Shown piece after piece: positions 34,896 through 47,712 of a stretch of DNA of 64,000 bases. A model generated the notes under the pieces. The model made no database searches. It had not been told where the DNA came from and saw nothing but the letters and a program-made list of their open reading frames with translations. The position numbers were made by a program, and so were the translations under genes. This DNA comes from Avena insularis (lineage: Eukaryota > Streptophyta > Magnoliopsida > Poales > Poaceae): NCBI GenBank assembly GCA_023614405.1, contig CM042688.1:380853331-380917330 (forward strand), in the 5' to 3' direction. Within the stretch, counting starts at the first letter, position 1, and each line of letters opens with the position of its first letter.

Positions 34896-37800
34896 TGTAA
34901 CAGCCCAAAACTTCAATCCAAGTGTATCAAAGATCAAATCATCCAAATTTAGGATTAACAAAAACTTTTCCATATTTAAAATGAAAGCATTCATATATGT
35001 GTGCATTTAAAATAGGAGTTGTTTGGAATTGCCATGATTGTGTGATCCTTTGCTTCTAAAATGTTTCTTAGGTGATTTAAACATCATCTACATCATTCCC
35101 AAACTTTTCCTAAAGAAAATCAAATCAAAAAGAATTAAAATGAAGGAATGGTCATTTGGACAAATTTAACTCTCATGCCTACTTTGGCTATTCCTAGTAC
35201 TCAATTCTTAACAGAAACAATTCTTGATCTTCACACCCCTTGCTAGTACACATAATGAGGTACCAAGGCCCACCTTTTGATCTTCTAAAAACATTTTGGA
35301 AACTATTTTAAATGGCAGTTCAAAATTGAATCTAATGCATATGCATAGATCACCCCTATTTCAAAAACCATGTATTTGAGCTCCATTTTCAAAACCCTTG
35401 CAACCAGAGCCTCCCTAGAACTAGTGGAGATCACTCAAAATTTTTGAACTCAAAATTCAAAACTTATTCTCTTGTGGCCATTTCATCAAACACTTGGCAG
35501 GCAGAATCATACCTCTAATCCTAGCTCACTGTTTGGAACAGGGTTTTGCCCCCCAATTGATCTCCATTTAATCTCTCTGTCCCCCTTTGATCAAACCATG
35601 CCAACTACAGCCCATACCCTACGCCCTAGTGGCAATGACATGCCATGCCGAGCACCACCCTTGCCAGCCAACCTTGCAACCGCCACAGCAGACCACCCCC
35701 CCTTCCCTCGCCATGTCTAGGAGGTAGCCAACGCCGCACCGCCCCTCTATGTTCCTTGCCCGAGCCAAGAGCAGCCGTGGACCACCGAGGAGAAACCGCG
35801 CCCAGTGCCACCGGACCATGCCGACGCCGCCACAGAGCTGCAGACCGCCTCACAGGCACAAGCCACCACTCGACACCAGCCCATGCCCACTGCCCGCCGA
35901 CCTAGAGAACACCCTGGACACCTCCGTCACGCCTAAAGCCCCACAGCCATCGCCGCCAGGACACAGCCTGCCGCCAAGAGCGCCACCTTACCCCGACCGC
36001 ATGCCACCGCCCCTATGGCCGCAGTGAAGCGCTAGAGCACCGCCAGGGGACCGCCCATCGATCGCCATCCCCAACCATGCTGCTAGCTCGCCGTAGCCAT
36101 GTCGCCACCGTCGACCGCCCATCCCGCTCGGTCTCAGCGTCGAGCCTATAAAAGGAGCACCCCCAGCACCAAAGACTCACACCATTCCACTCCCCTCACC
36201 TCTCTGAACCTCAGCCACCCCTCGCCGGAGCAAGTGGAGCAGCAGCTCGCCGGAATTGGAGCCGGAGCCGCCGCCTCTTGAGAAGAAGGGTGCCGTTGAT
36301 TCCGGCCACCCCAAGCTCCACTGAGACCACGCCGCCATTGCCGCCTTCCACTTTGTTCGCCCGCATCGCCGACCCCGCTGGAGCCCTGGTACGCCCCCAG
36401 TAGACCCCCACCGAGCCACTAGGGTTCGAGCTCGCCGGTGACCCGTCCGTCGTCGACGACGACCCTGAGCCGTAGATCTAGCCTCTAATCGCACGGCCCA
36501 CAGCGCGCGTACCGTTTCGCGTTTTAAGTGCCGCTGACAAGCGGGACCTCCCTGTCAGCTGAGCCCTGTGCCGCGCAGCGCCACTGGGTCGGCCCATTTC
36601 CTTTCCCGCGCAAGCCCGTAGATTCAAATCTAGGTTTTTATTTTTAGTTAGAATATAGTTTCTGTCTAGTGTTTCAAAATTCAATTTTGGGAGTTTGACA
36701 AATCCAAATTACATGAAACTAATTTTGTCTGAAAGGTATTGAAATGCTCTATCCAAGCCCGTTGGATTTTATTCATTTAGAGTTATAGATTTCTCCTAAT
36801 AAAAATAAGAAGACAGAAGCTTTTACAACTTGAAACATTTTTGTAAAATCAACCAAGTTAGCTTTTGAGTTGATTCCAACTCTCAGAAATCACATTTCAT
36901 CATATCTATCCAAATATGTAATAATATTAAGGTTTACAGGCAGTGACTTTGGACTAGTACCAAAATAATGCTATATAGGCATTTCTAGTCACTTTAAATC
37001 ATTAAATAATAAACTTAAACCAAAGTAATATTGATCCAACCTTTAAATCTCATTCCCACATGTTAGAATATGTGGTGAGGACATGTGTCCACATGATCCC
37101 ATATTTTGGTGGTGAATATTAAAGTGTAGTTAATATTTCAATGAGTAGAAATTACTTTTCCAAAATAAAAATGTTGAAACTATTGAATTAAAACTTGTGA
37201 TGTTTGGAATGATAATAGATCATCAATTGTGTGGTTTAGAATACTACTTAGCCTAAGTTAAGTATTGCTTGGTGATTGTGCACTCCCTATGTATTTCTAG
37301 ACGCTAGTACCGACCAATCCTTCGAGGAGGAGGAGTTCTACCAAGAAGAAGAAGAAGAAAACTTCAACCACTGCACCAACGAAGGCAAGCTATTAGTGGC
37401 AAGCTAACCCTTGCAAACATGCTTTAGTAAGCTATTGGAGCAAGCTAGAATAAAACTAGATAGTTTAGTAAAGATGCCTTAAGCATACTTTGCTCACACC
37501 CCCTTAGTTTACACAAAGTTCTTTAATTAATTCTGAAGGTAGCATAAAGAGTATAAAACTTGACCTAATTAGAAACCCTTAGATGTCATTCTATGGCATG
37601 AGATTGATCCCACCTTTCCACCTTAGTGAACACTCTTAACCTAGTGTTTTAGAATAGATCAAACTGGAGTCATTTTAGATGGGAACACTTGGTGAAAATG
37701 AGTTACGAAAACCTTGGAATGATGAGTCATTGTATTGAGATGTTTTGACATATGTTGAGAAACACAATTGGTGTATGATGATGAAAATGATGAGGCATGA

Positions 37801-38796
37801 GCCTTAACCCTTTTTATAAAACTGATGGTTGGATTCGGATGCGATACCATTCCAAATTTACCATACAACCACATTACCTGAATTGGTAAGGCTTAGCTGG
37901 AAATTTATATGCATTAGTATTAGTTCCCTCATGGGAGAGGTTTGAGCTGAGGCTACCTCTCAATGATGTCCACCTATGCAGTGCCCAAGATGACTGATGG
38001 TCATGGTTGGGAGGCCATGCTCATAGGAGAGGTCCTTGTACTAGGGTGTGTAAAGGGAAGGTTATGTTTGATTATCTGCATACCAAGTATGATGATTCAG
38101 GATTATCCCTGACAGATGTATCGAATCTTGTGCTGAAAGTGTACCACCTCTGCAGAGTGTCAAACTATTCGAATAGCCGTGTCCGCGGTTATGGACAGTT
38201 GGAATGGCCATACTGTTTCGTTGTCAGATGTTTTCTAAATAACTTGAAATGAATGATGAACCTTGACTTGACCACAACAGGGTGGTGTAGATGAAAATAG
38301 CTTCCCAACTTAAGTGATTCTAGACTTTTACTTTATCTTTTCTTGCTTCAGAACTCAGCTTAGGTTTCAAACTTAACTTGATAGTTATTCTTTTAATTCA
38401 GTACATTAACTTAGAATCATAACCCTTGCTAGTAGTAGTTTGCGAGTACTTAAAGAGTACTCATGGCTTTTGTCCCTGGCTATTATCATGGCCAGACTAT
38501 GAAGGAGATTATCAAGATGATGGTCAGCAGGACGGCTATGATAACTAGGACTATCTTTCACAAGATTGCCTTCGTGCCCTGAAGATGGACCCCACCTCTA
38601 CACTATAGTTTATTTCCGCTGCTTGTTGTATTAAAGACTGGATCATGAGATCATTATTTGTGTAAAACCTTATGTATGGTTTGTAATGGATAATGTACTA
38701 TGATATCCAATCCGTTATGTCTCGCAAAAATGGTAATCCTGGGATTGCGAGGTATGGCATAATGGGCATCTGGGATTAAAAATCCGGGTGTTGACA
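34896..38796 (+). mobile_element. Tekay-type solo LTR inserted in the transposase gene
   Basis: A 3,901-bp LTR starting TGTAACAGCCC and ending CCGGGTGTTGACA, with the TSD AATCG at 34891-34895 and 38797-38801. There is no internal domain, so it is a solo LTR. It has a GC-rich region at about 35590-36600 with a TATA box (TATAAAAG, 36147-36154), the motif AAAGTGTACCACCTCTGCAG at 38136, and a GTTTGCGAGTAC motif at about 38440. Removing it and one TSD copy brings the two halves of the transposase DUF4216 region together in the same frame. Its own ORFs (35472-36494, both strands) overlap in GC-rich DNA and are not supported as genes. Confidence 0.95.
36147..36154 (+). promoter_or_regulatory. TATA box in the Tekay-type solo LTR
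   Basis: TATAAAAG is followed by a C-rich stretch with GAACCTCAGCCACC downstream, the expected layout for an LTR promoter. A solo LTR may still drive transcription into the flanking CACTA DNA; there is no direct evidence that it does. Confidence 0.55.
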
Positions 38797-41454
38797 AATC
38801 GTTCCTTGATGGAGGCTTCATCATCGGCATAGGATAGCATCGTTACTCCTGAGTTCTGATAGTCGCTGCTCATGTCCCTTTTCTCGGTGTAGAATTTGTA
38901 CCCATTGATGTTGTATGCCTGATATGTCCTCACGTTGTACCCAGGTCCATTTGACAAGGCGAAAATTAGTTTTTCATCCTCCGTAGAAGGCGTTTGAGGG
39001 TCTGCGGGGGGATTGTCTTGAAGCTTCTTCTTGAACCAAGCCATGAAGCTAGAGTTGTGCTCTCTTGTTACGTCTCCCTTCTTCCTCGGTCGACCAAGGT
39101 CAATGAACTTCTGCTCGATTAAGCTTTTGTGCTCTTCCACCCAAGGATCGAACAATTCGATGTGTTGTAGCATGACTCGGTGTGCCCTGTCAAAGTCATC
39201 ACATCGACCCTTCGCGCCGACATGCATGGTGCAAAAGCCCTCCCGGTGGCCATATCCAGCGAGCCTGCCGAGGTGCGTCCTTTTGGGCAGACCAACATGG
39301 TCATCCTGGTCGTCCGGGTCGATGCGTAGATAATTCTGGCAGAAAGAGACGCACTCGTAGGTTAGAAAGCCCTTGGCAATGCTTCCATCTGGACAGGAAC
39401 TGTTGCGTACGAATCCTTTGATAACACCGTTAAGCCTTTCAAACGGCATCATGTTGTGCAGGAATGTCGGCCCGAGATGAGTGATGTCATCCACGACATG
39501 GATGAGTAGATGGACCATGATGTCGAAGAATGCGGGCGGGAAGTAAATCTCAAGCTCGCATAGTATCACAACGATCTCATCTTGTAGTGTGTCGAGCTGC
39601 TTCAAGCCAATCGACTTCCTCGAGATGACGTCGAAGAAGTTGCAGAGGCCAAACAGCGTCTCACGGACGTGCTAGTCCATTATCCCTTGGATCGCAACGG
39701 GAAGTATCTGCGTCATCAGCACGTGACAGTCATGAGACTTCATCCCGCTGAACCTCTTCTTCGCTTTGTCCAGATATCTTCCTATGTTCCCCGAGTAACC
39801 ATAAGAAACTTTGACTCCTAGGAGGCAGTTGAAAAACTACTCAAGCTCATGCTCACTTAGAGTGAAGCAGGCAACCAGAAACACTGCAATTCCCCTCTTA
39901 ACCTTTTGCGGCGACCTTGAGTATCTTCAGGCGCCCTCTCATCATCATCATCATCAGGCGGTGGCGTCTCATGAAGTTCTTCCTTGATGCCAAGTTCCAT
40001 CAGGTCCTTCCTTGCTTTCGGCCTGTCTTTGGTCCTATCCGGCATGTTGATGATAGTGGCAAGCAGACTCTCGCACACGTTCTTCATGATGTGCATGACA
40101 TCAAGGCTATGGGGCGTGTGGAGGTATTTCCAGTATGGCAGGTCCCAGAAAACAGGCCTAGCTTTCCACACACCATGCAGCGGTTTCGTCCTCGGATGCT
40201 TCTTTCCCGGCAAAGGGCACTCTTCCCAGTTGTCCAACATATCTTGGATCACTTCTCCGCTCCTTGGACATGGGGCTTTTTCAGCTCTACTTTGCCATCG
40301 AACAGATCTCTACGCTTTCTCCACGCGTGATACTTTGGAAGCCACATTCGAGTCCGTTGGAACACGGTCTTCGATGACCCGGGATCCCTTGGTAGCTAGA
40401 GATGCGGGGTCTCATCCATGCACTTGACACATGCTTTGTGTTCGTGGTTCACCTGGGCAGACACGTATGTGTAACCTGGATAGTCCTACACCGTCATGAG
40501 CAGCGCGGCTCTCATAGGGAAATAATCTCCTCTGTATGCGTCCCACGTATGGGCTGGCATCTCCCACAGCGTGGCTAACTCTTCTTTCAGCAGCCCGAGA
40601 TACAGATGCATGTAGATACCTGGTTGTTTAGGCCGCTGAATCAGAATACACATGTGTACGTATCTCTGCTTGGTGCACAGCTAGGGAGGGAGGTTGTACG
40701 GCCATACAAACACGGGTCAGGTGCTATGTGTGCTACTCTGGTTGCTAAATGGATTGAGTCCATCAGTGCTCATACCAAGCCTGACGTTCCTTGGATCGCC
40801 CCCGAAGTTTGGAAAGTCAATGTCCAGTGTGTTCTACTGGCTAGCGTCCGAAGGGTGTGTGAGGATCTTGCCCTTATGTGGATCATCTTCGGCCGGCTTC
40901 TTCCTTTCCGTGTTCCATTGCATGAGCTTTGCTTCCTTAGGGTCCACGAAATACCGCTGCAGACGGGGAGTGATAGGAAAGTACCATACCACTTTCCGAG
41001 GAACTTTCTTGTTCCCTCTCTTGTATCATCATTGGCCACACACCGGACATGTGGTTCTATCCTTGTACTCGTCCCGATAAAGTGCACAGTCATTAATGCA
41101 GGCGTGGTACTTAACATACGGTAGTTCGAGAGGACATACAATTTTCTTGGCCTCCTCGATACTAGTTGGACACGTGTTCCCCTTGGGAGACGTTCTTGCC
41201 AGAATCTCATGTTTTTGTTGAAGCTTACGTCGGTCCATTTGCTTTCTGCCTTCATCTCCAGAGCCTTGAGCGTTATGTTCAAGTGGATATCCTCGGGCTG
41301 GCACCGAGGATACAATGGAGTTTTCCCGTCTATCTCCATCTGCGCTAGCTTGGCTTTCTCCCTGGCAGCAGCATTGGTGTTGCTCGTCTCCCTGAGAAGC
41401 AGTTCCTGAACATGAGGGTCCTGCAAGGCCGAGGTTAGCCGCATCATTTGTGTG

Positions 41455-41640
41455 TCTGTGTCTTCTCCACCGACACCTCCTTCGTGATGATAATCATGTT
41501 CGTTACTGCCATCATCTCCTTCGTGTTGATCATCATGTCTGCCGCTGGCGACATCTCCTTCATGATCATGTCCGCCGCCGGCATCTCCTTCGTGATGATC
41601 ATCATGCCCGCCCTCGTCTTCAAGATTGTTGACGTCCTCG
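41455..41640 (-). repeat. Imperfect tandem repeats coding a His/Asp/Gly-rich spacer
   Basis: Units of roughly 30-45 bp with the recurrent plus-strand core CTCCTTCGTGATGATCATC encode runs such as DDHHEGDAGGGHDHEGD. They lie between the transposase-associated domain and the transposase proper. The segment is low-complexity and probably variable in length between copies. Confidence 0.65.
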
Positions 41641-41899
41641 TCATCTTCAGAATCATAGCCGCGCATGAAACCACGCATGAGCAGGTGATTCTCCAGGTCT
41701 CCGGAATCAGGGTTAACCAAGCTCCCGAGATTGCATGTTCGACACGGACATCTTATGTAGGTCCTCTTGTTCAGAATCATGTCGGCCACAGCGCGTTTAT
41801 TGTATCTAGCTACTCGACCTTCGCTCATGTGTCTAACCATGGTTTCCTGCGCGGTATAGAGCAAAAAGAGGGAGTATCTTAGAATAACAGCACCATCAT

Positions 41900-42465
41900 G
41901 CACACACACACATGCATGCATGCATGGCCGCCCGAAAAATTTGGCATGACATCTCCTAAAAATGGGACATACGGATAGTGCAAAAATTTGCCGAAACGGA
42001 TATTAATCGACATTTCGGCAAACATCCATGCACCACCAGAGCAAGCAACATGCTTTCTTCTTCGTCACCTGCAAACATTCATGCACCACATCCATGCAAA
42101 CACACCACATCCCTCTCGTAATTAGTAAGAAGGCTTCACAAACATAAGCATGCACACACATACACACCGCACCGACGTCCACATGCATGTCCATCCTCCA
42201 ACAACTCACCTAGTAGAATCGTTACCGAGCCAAGTCCGCGACGAGATAGTGTGGTTGTTGTTGGAGAACAAGATGGATGTTGGAGGAGGCTTCCCATCAC
42301 AAAACTATGAAGCAAGGTAGGTTCAACAACCAAGAATGGAGAAAAGAATGGAGAAATTCAGGTGGTGGGGAGGAGGACGAGCTAGATCTAGTTTGAGGTG
42401 GTGGGTGGAGAAGAATGGAATGGTGGTGGTGGGTGGGGGTGGATGCCAACATGTAGATCTGGACG
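41900..42465. other. CACTA 5' leader region
   Basis: About 560 bp between the transposase start and the right subterminal repeats. It includes CA-rich and GCAT-rich stretches (41899-41925) and short GTGG-rich stretches near 42360-42440. No gene is seen; the promoter of the minus-strand transposase should be here. Confidence 0.45.
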
Positions 42466-42958
42466 AAATTATCAGTGGCACATATTACACGAAATGCTCC
42501 ACTGGTAAGTCGGCCACCTTTTCAGGTGGTGGGCCTAAGACATATCAGTGGTGCATTTAACACTGTATGCGCCATTGGTGGGCCAAATATCAGTGGCGCA
42601 TATAGAAAATGCACCATTGATATTTCTGCCACCTTTCAGGATGGTGGGGCCCACTTGGTTACCAGTGGCGCATTTACATGCAGATGCGCCATTGGCGAGG
42701 GGAATATCAATGGCGCATATGGCATATGCGCCACTGATAATAGTATATCAATGGCGCATATATCCATATGCGCCATTGATATTTGGTCCATAGGCCTGCA
42801 GAGTGCCGGGCCCACATTATCAGTGGCGCATTATTTGTGATATGCGCCATTGGTTATAAATAATATCAGTGGAGCATATTTTTAAATGCGCTACTGATAA
42901 TTATCAGTGGAGCATATTCAAAACAATGCTCCACTGATAATAAATCTATCCATAAGCC
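42466..42958. repeat. CACTA right subterminal repeats
   Basis: More than a dozen direct and inverted copies of the CAGTGGCGCATAT-type motif, denser and longer than at the left end. Several pairs face each other 10-20 bp apart and could form hairpins, for example TCAATGGCGCATAT facing ATATGCGCCATTGAT at about 42746-42782. Confidence 0.85.
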
Positions 42959-44712
42959 TTTCTCTAGTAGTGTTAGGAGATAGTATGAGCTACTCTAGGA
43001 GATCATCACTAGGATTAAGAGGTTTCCAAATCACCACACCCGAAACAATAATACAAAGCAAGGTCTAATCTCTAGCCACCAGGTGATCATCTAAAACCCT
43101 TAACCACATTAATTAGGCAGTGATCCATTCTAGAAGTTTCCAAGTCAATGAAGACCAATATCAAGCATGGATCCTTCTACTCAATCTACTCTTAAACCAC
43201 ATCCACTTGATGATGCTTTGGTACCTAGAAACCCATCAAAATCATCACCACCCACATTCTAGTCAAAAACCCTAAATCTGCCAAAATTTGGCTAAGTCTG
43301 GAAAACTATTTCCAATATCACCTTTTTGAATGCCTCCCCTTTCTCAACCCATGTGAATTTTTGAAAATGCATCTGAACCATATTGTTAACCATCCTAAGG
43401 AATACCAAGGCCCACTCTTTCCCTTAATTAGATCATCCTCCAACCTACTTGTTCCTGATGGTTTTGCAAGCAAGAAAATAACTTTTCCTGCTAATCTAGT
43501 CAACATGCCTACTTTGACAGAAGCTCACACCACCATAAAACCTTCTATGGACCAACTCTCTACATGGTTGTGCTCTACTCATACAGGTATACCAACATAT
43601 ACTTCACTTGTTCCAAGTGCATCTTTGTTCTTCTTAAACCCACAAGGTTTTGAAGGCTAGTTGATAATCTGCTCTGGCAGGGTTATTTTATTCAAAGTTT
43701 GGAATCAATCCTTGGAGAGCTCAAGCATGATCAAGCCCAAACCTCCGTACCCTAGTGATCCACATAACTTGGTCTACCTATCAATCTATCCCTTGCATCA
43801 AGGTGAGATCTGAACTCCAAGATACACCCATGTTTTGTTGGTATGAAATTAACATCACCCTAGATCCTAAATCTAGGGTATTTCACCAAAATCAACTTTA
43901 ACTCTCCAATCCCAAGGTTAAAAATGCTTGATACATCTTGTCTACATCATGTACCTTGATCATCAAGATTTACCAAAAATAATCCATAATTATTTTGGCT
44001 CCAAACCTAATTAATCTCTTTAATAGTTAAAATCTCCAAAACTCCTTTCCCAAAGGAAAGTTTGGTTTTTTCCAAAACATTTCCCCAACTTTAGGCTCAT
44101 ATGAGTTCCATATATCATACCCTAGCTTACAACTTCAAAAATAAATATTTTTGAAGAGCTTTAATAATTCTTTTTGCCCTTTTTCCTAAATGGCAGAAAC
44201 AAAAAAATAAATGTTTTAAATACTTGTAAGCCCCAATAAATCTTGGGAAAATTCCCCTAAGTGTGTATTCCTATTTGGGACCATCTCACATAAAAAACTC
44301 CTCATGTCCAATGTAAAATTATCAAATGATCTTCTAGAATCTACTTCTGTACTTTTTGAATAAATGATTTTAAGTGGAATTAAAATCCTCTGAAAAATCC
44401 CAAATAATTCCTGGAGGTGTGTCTTGACCTCATCTACCCACTAGTACCTTCCCCCCATCTTGTCCGATGTAGGTTTTTAGACTTTCTTCATAGCCATCTA
44501 CTTGATCAAAATTGCCAAGGAGACAAATCCTCAAATCAAACACCCACAAAACCTTACCAACCTGGTCAAGCAAGCTTCCCTAGCACAACTCTCCTCTGCC
44601 CTCAGCACACACCAGAAACCACTCACCACGCCCACAACATCTCCCCCTGGTTTGACACCTCCCTCCCTTCCCCTCAAATGGACCTATTCCCCCATGGACT
44701 ACTCCCTCTTGG

Positions 44713-44718
44713 TATAAA
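44713..44718 (+). promoter_or_regulatory. TATA box, LARD-like 3' LTR
   Basis: TATAAA in the same C/T-rich context as the copy at 19678-19683. A promoter in the 3' LTR would read out into the flanking unclassified insertion. Confidence 0.5.
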
Positions 44719-47628
44719 TGGCTAGAGGCCACCCCACTCCCTCCTACTCCCTCATATCTCCCCCTCCCACTCCCACTCACCTCCCCCGAGTACCACTCCC
44801 TCTCCCCTGCCCTCTCCTGGCCGTGAGAGAGAGGGAGAAGAAGCTTCAGCCTCCCCCATGGATTCGAGCAGGGACCTCTCCTCCTTGCCCCTCTCTCACT
44901 GCATGTGGCCATACCGATCTACCCTCGATCCCCTATTTTTAACCGTGCCTCCCTCTCTTCTTAGGAACGACCAGAGCCACCTTGCCGGCGAGCTCCCGAA
45001 GCTATTCTTCCAGTCGTTCTCGCGCAAGCCCGTCACCGACGGAGAACTACCCCGTGATGCCCCTCGTCAGGACTGCCCTGGAGAGCTGTTTCACCTACGC
45101 CCCTCCCCGGCTCCTCTCTGCCCCGCTGGTAAGCCCCTGTCGCCGCCGGTGCCTCCCCTAGGGTTCCTCCCCGTCAAGCTCAGACAGAGGAAGGAGAGGG
45201 ACGTGAGTCGTTGATCTCCTCCAGAGCGGACGGCCCACAACTCTCCTTACCCCATCACTCCCTACCACCACTGACCAGCGGGCCCCGTGCCCGAGATTGA
45301 ATCCAGTCTCCAGCGTCTGGCACAGTTGGGCCGAATCCTCCCACTGCGGCCCATTCCCTTCCCGATCCCAGCCCACTGACCCCCTCTGTTTTATTCATTT
45401 CTCCCAGATCCAGGTATTGTAGCTCTGGTTTAAATCGTTTCAAAAATGAAAACGACCATATTTTGTCCAGATAAAAATATAGACATGTAACCCCATGTTT
45501 TGTCCAACATTAGAGCCAATCCTTGTCCAGAAATAAATTCCTTTAAATTTAGAAAATATATCTACTATAATGTATCCACTGTAGTAATTAAATTCCTCAC
45601 TGAGTTGTCTAGACTCAAATGGGAAAACTCTAATTCCCTCTGGTGCCCAATGGTCATACCTACAATCTAAAATTGTTCCTAGGTCAAATGGAACCATGGT
45701 TCATCTGTAGAAAAAATAACAAAATACATGCAGTTAAGCCTTTAGAAAATTCCCTAGGCATATCTATCACATCTGTTAGGATCATTCCAACTCCTAGAGA
45801 AGTGAATCATCAATACCTATCTAAAACCAGGAGATAAGGATTTATTGACCCTCTGTTGATTTTTAGTTAATTAAATACTTCTATAAGTGGTATTATCACT
45901 AGATAAATCATTCCAGGAGTTTGACAACTCCAAAAGGAGTGAATCCAATTCCTACAGAAAGGTATTCTAAATGCCTACCAAGCTCCCATGGAATCAAATA
46001 AAAAGCTACTATAGAATTAATCTGGTGAAAAAGACAAAACAACTACGTAACTGCCTTTTGGAATTTGTTGAGGGCATTCTGTAATTATTTTGGAGTGATT
46101 CCAACTCTATGCGATTCAGTACCTAAAGCTCTACAAAATGCTCCAAGGAAATAATTGTTGGAGCTCCAGAACTTTTCTGGTGAATTACTTCCTAAAACTA
46201 GAGCTTTTATCACTAAAATGTTTATAAGAAATTAAAGAAAAGGGATAAATTAGTGAAACCACTTTTGCTGGTTTCATTTTATCAACACCTATCTGTTGGT
46301 ATCATTTTTACACAATGGTATCATACAGAATATGTCCTTTGTCCAAAAACCGTCCTAAGTAGTTCTTCGGCTATAAAACCCCAGGGGTGTTCATTCGCTT
46401 CTCCAAGGCCACCTCAATCTCCTTAAATCCAATCCTCTCAAAACCTACTGAATTAAGTAATGTGTGGTATGTTTGTCTGCTGTACTGTATTGATGCTTGT
46501 ATTGCTTTATGTTGATTGTGGCCTTGTTTGTTTGCATGTGCTGTCTGTACGACGATAGTTGCGATGAAATCAGAGAGCATGAGAAGTGGTAATTATTATT
46601 GGTATTATTGGGTATTCTAAAGAACAAGTCCAGGGACACATATTGCCATATTGCTGATCATCAGGCAAGCCACCTTCTTGCTCATAAGCCTTGTCCTACT
46701 ATTTTACTTATGCATGTTTTGTCTACTATTTGTGAAACTGCATGGTTTTATTATATGTTGATGTATTTATGGTAGTGGTTTGGCTCCTCTGAACTATTAC
46801 ACTTTTGTATTATTAAGTACAACCCCCTTGGTGACACCTACTTGTCCCTAGCAGAATAGATGGTGTATTACACCATACCCTTTTGGAGACCCCGATTTAG
46901 CCGAAGCAAAATGAGAGGATGGGAAGACCTCGAATTTTTTTTATCAAATGTTTTATGTTAAAACCTTGGTGAGGTGGGACCTCCCAAGAGATGTTGAGAA
47001 AGAAAAAGGTTTTGTTTTAGAAAATGCTGAAGGAAAGATGGAGGAAAAAGGTTTACAAAAACACACCCGGTTCTTTGTAGTTTTGCTAGAACAATTAACC
47101 CATGCAACCACATTACTCTGGAATGGGACATGGCTAGATTTGATGTTTGTTTACTCTGGTGTAAGCTTCCTCGCAACAACTACAGGGGATCGGGGATCCC
47201 TGGAGGGTGGGCCTTCTCCGATAAAGGTCCATGTGGGACATCGACCTGGAGAAGGAATGAAGGGTATGCTGGCTTCCACGCGTTACTATGACCCCCTCAT
47301 TGAAAGTGCACACTCGAGAAATGGAAAAAGCGCTCCAGTTGGTCCTCGGTACCTAACGTCCCGGTTTGAGGGGATTAACACTCATAGGGTAGGAACTTAT
47401 GTTGGAGTGGGCATCCGGAGAGTCTTGGTCGGTTACTCAACCCACGATCGGTGAAGATCAGGGTAGTGTGCCCAGATTGTGTGGGTAAAGTGTACAACCT
47501 CTGCAGAGTGTAAATCTATTTGAATAGGCACATCCGTGGTCATGGACGGTTGGGAAGGTTGCTGTAGAGTGGTGTTGGGTTTGTTTTCAAAAAGTATTTC
47601 GGAAAAGCAGAAGCTTTGAAAATATTTT

Positions 47629-47712
47629 GACCATGGGATGGTCGAAAGGGAGAAAGGTTTTGACCATGGGATGGTCGAACAGGAATAAAAGGAGTTTGGT
47701 CGTGGGACGACC
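47629..47712. repeat. Three inverted repeats in the LARD-like 3' LTR
   Basis: GACCATGGGATGGTC at 47629-47643 and 47662-47676, and GGTCGTGGGACGACC at 47698-47712. All three are perfect 6-bp stems around GGG. Confidence 0.78.

Larger units (their letters stand above)
34518..41840 (-). pseudogene. TNP2-type CACTA transposase, decayed and split by a solo LTR
   Basis: The start ATG is at 41840. The N-terminus has the transposase-associated zinc-binding pattern (IRCPCRTC near 41750, then HLLMRGFMRGY). A His/Asp/Gly-rich spacer follows, encoded by imperfect repeats at about 41455-41640. Near 41190 homology shifts frame into KIVCPLELPYVKYHACINDCALY and CPVCG (ending 41029), then shifts again through MSTDGLNPFSN (40742-40774). 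In-frame stops lie at 40681-40683, 40486-40488 and 40396-40398. The conserved SLDVMHIMKNVCESLL segment of the catalytic core is at about 40112-40060 and KSHDCHVLM at about 39750. DUF4218 (EIYFPPAFFDIMVHLL, then PFERLNGVIKGFVRN) begins near 39550. DUF4216 is interrupted by the solo LTR at 38797 and resumes at 34890 (IEEIWELDYAG, then EPWVLVSQVDQCFF), ending at 34518. It cannot produce a working transposase. Confidence 0.88.
31740..42972 (-). mobile_element. CACTA DNA transposon, Caspar-like
   Basis: The left end is CACTAGTGGAAAA and the right end on the minus strand is CACTACTAGAGAAAGG. These are imperfect terminal inverted repeats of the canonical CACTA type. The TSD TTA lies at 31737-31739 and 42973-42975, and the uninterrupted site survives in the 5' LTR near 17827. 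Both subterminal regions hold many direct and inverted copies of a motif like TCAGTGGCGCATAT. The minus strand carries a decayed TNP2-type transposase, a Ulp1-like gene and an RNase H1 N-terminal-like domain, a combination I associate with Caspar-type CACTAs of grasses. A 3.9 kb solo LTR is inserted in the transposase gene. Without it the element would be about 7.3 kb. Confidence 0.95.

Noticed and set aside
35472..36684. ORFs of 60-105 codons on both strands
   Set aside because: GC-rich core of the solo LTR; overlapping antisense frames and no domain.
39031..41882. Plus-strand ORFs up to 172 codons opposite the CACTA transposase
   Set aside because: They are antisense shadows; the minus strand carries the recognisable TNP2, DUF4218 and DUF4216 motifs.
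46947..47454. 168-codon ORF in the LARD-like 3' LTR, partly shared with the 5' LTR
   Set aside because: The frame is not maintained in the 5' LTR copy (26450-26940), which has indels and stops, and no domain is recognisable.
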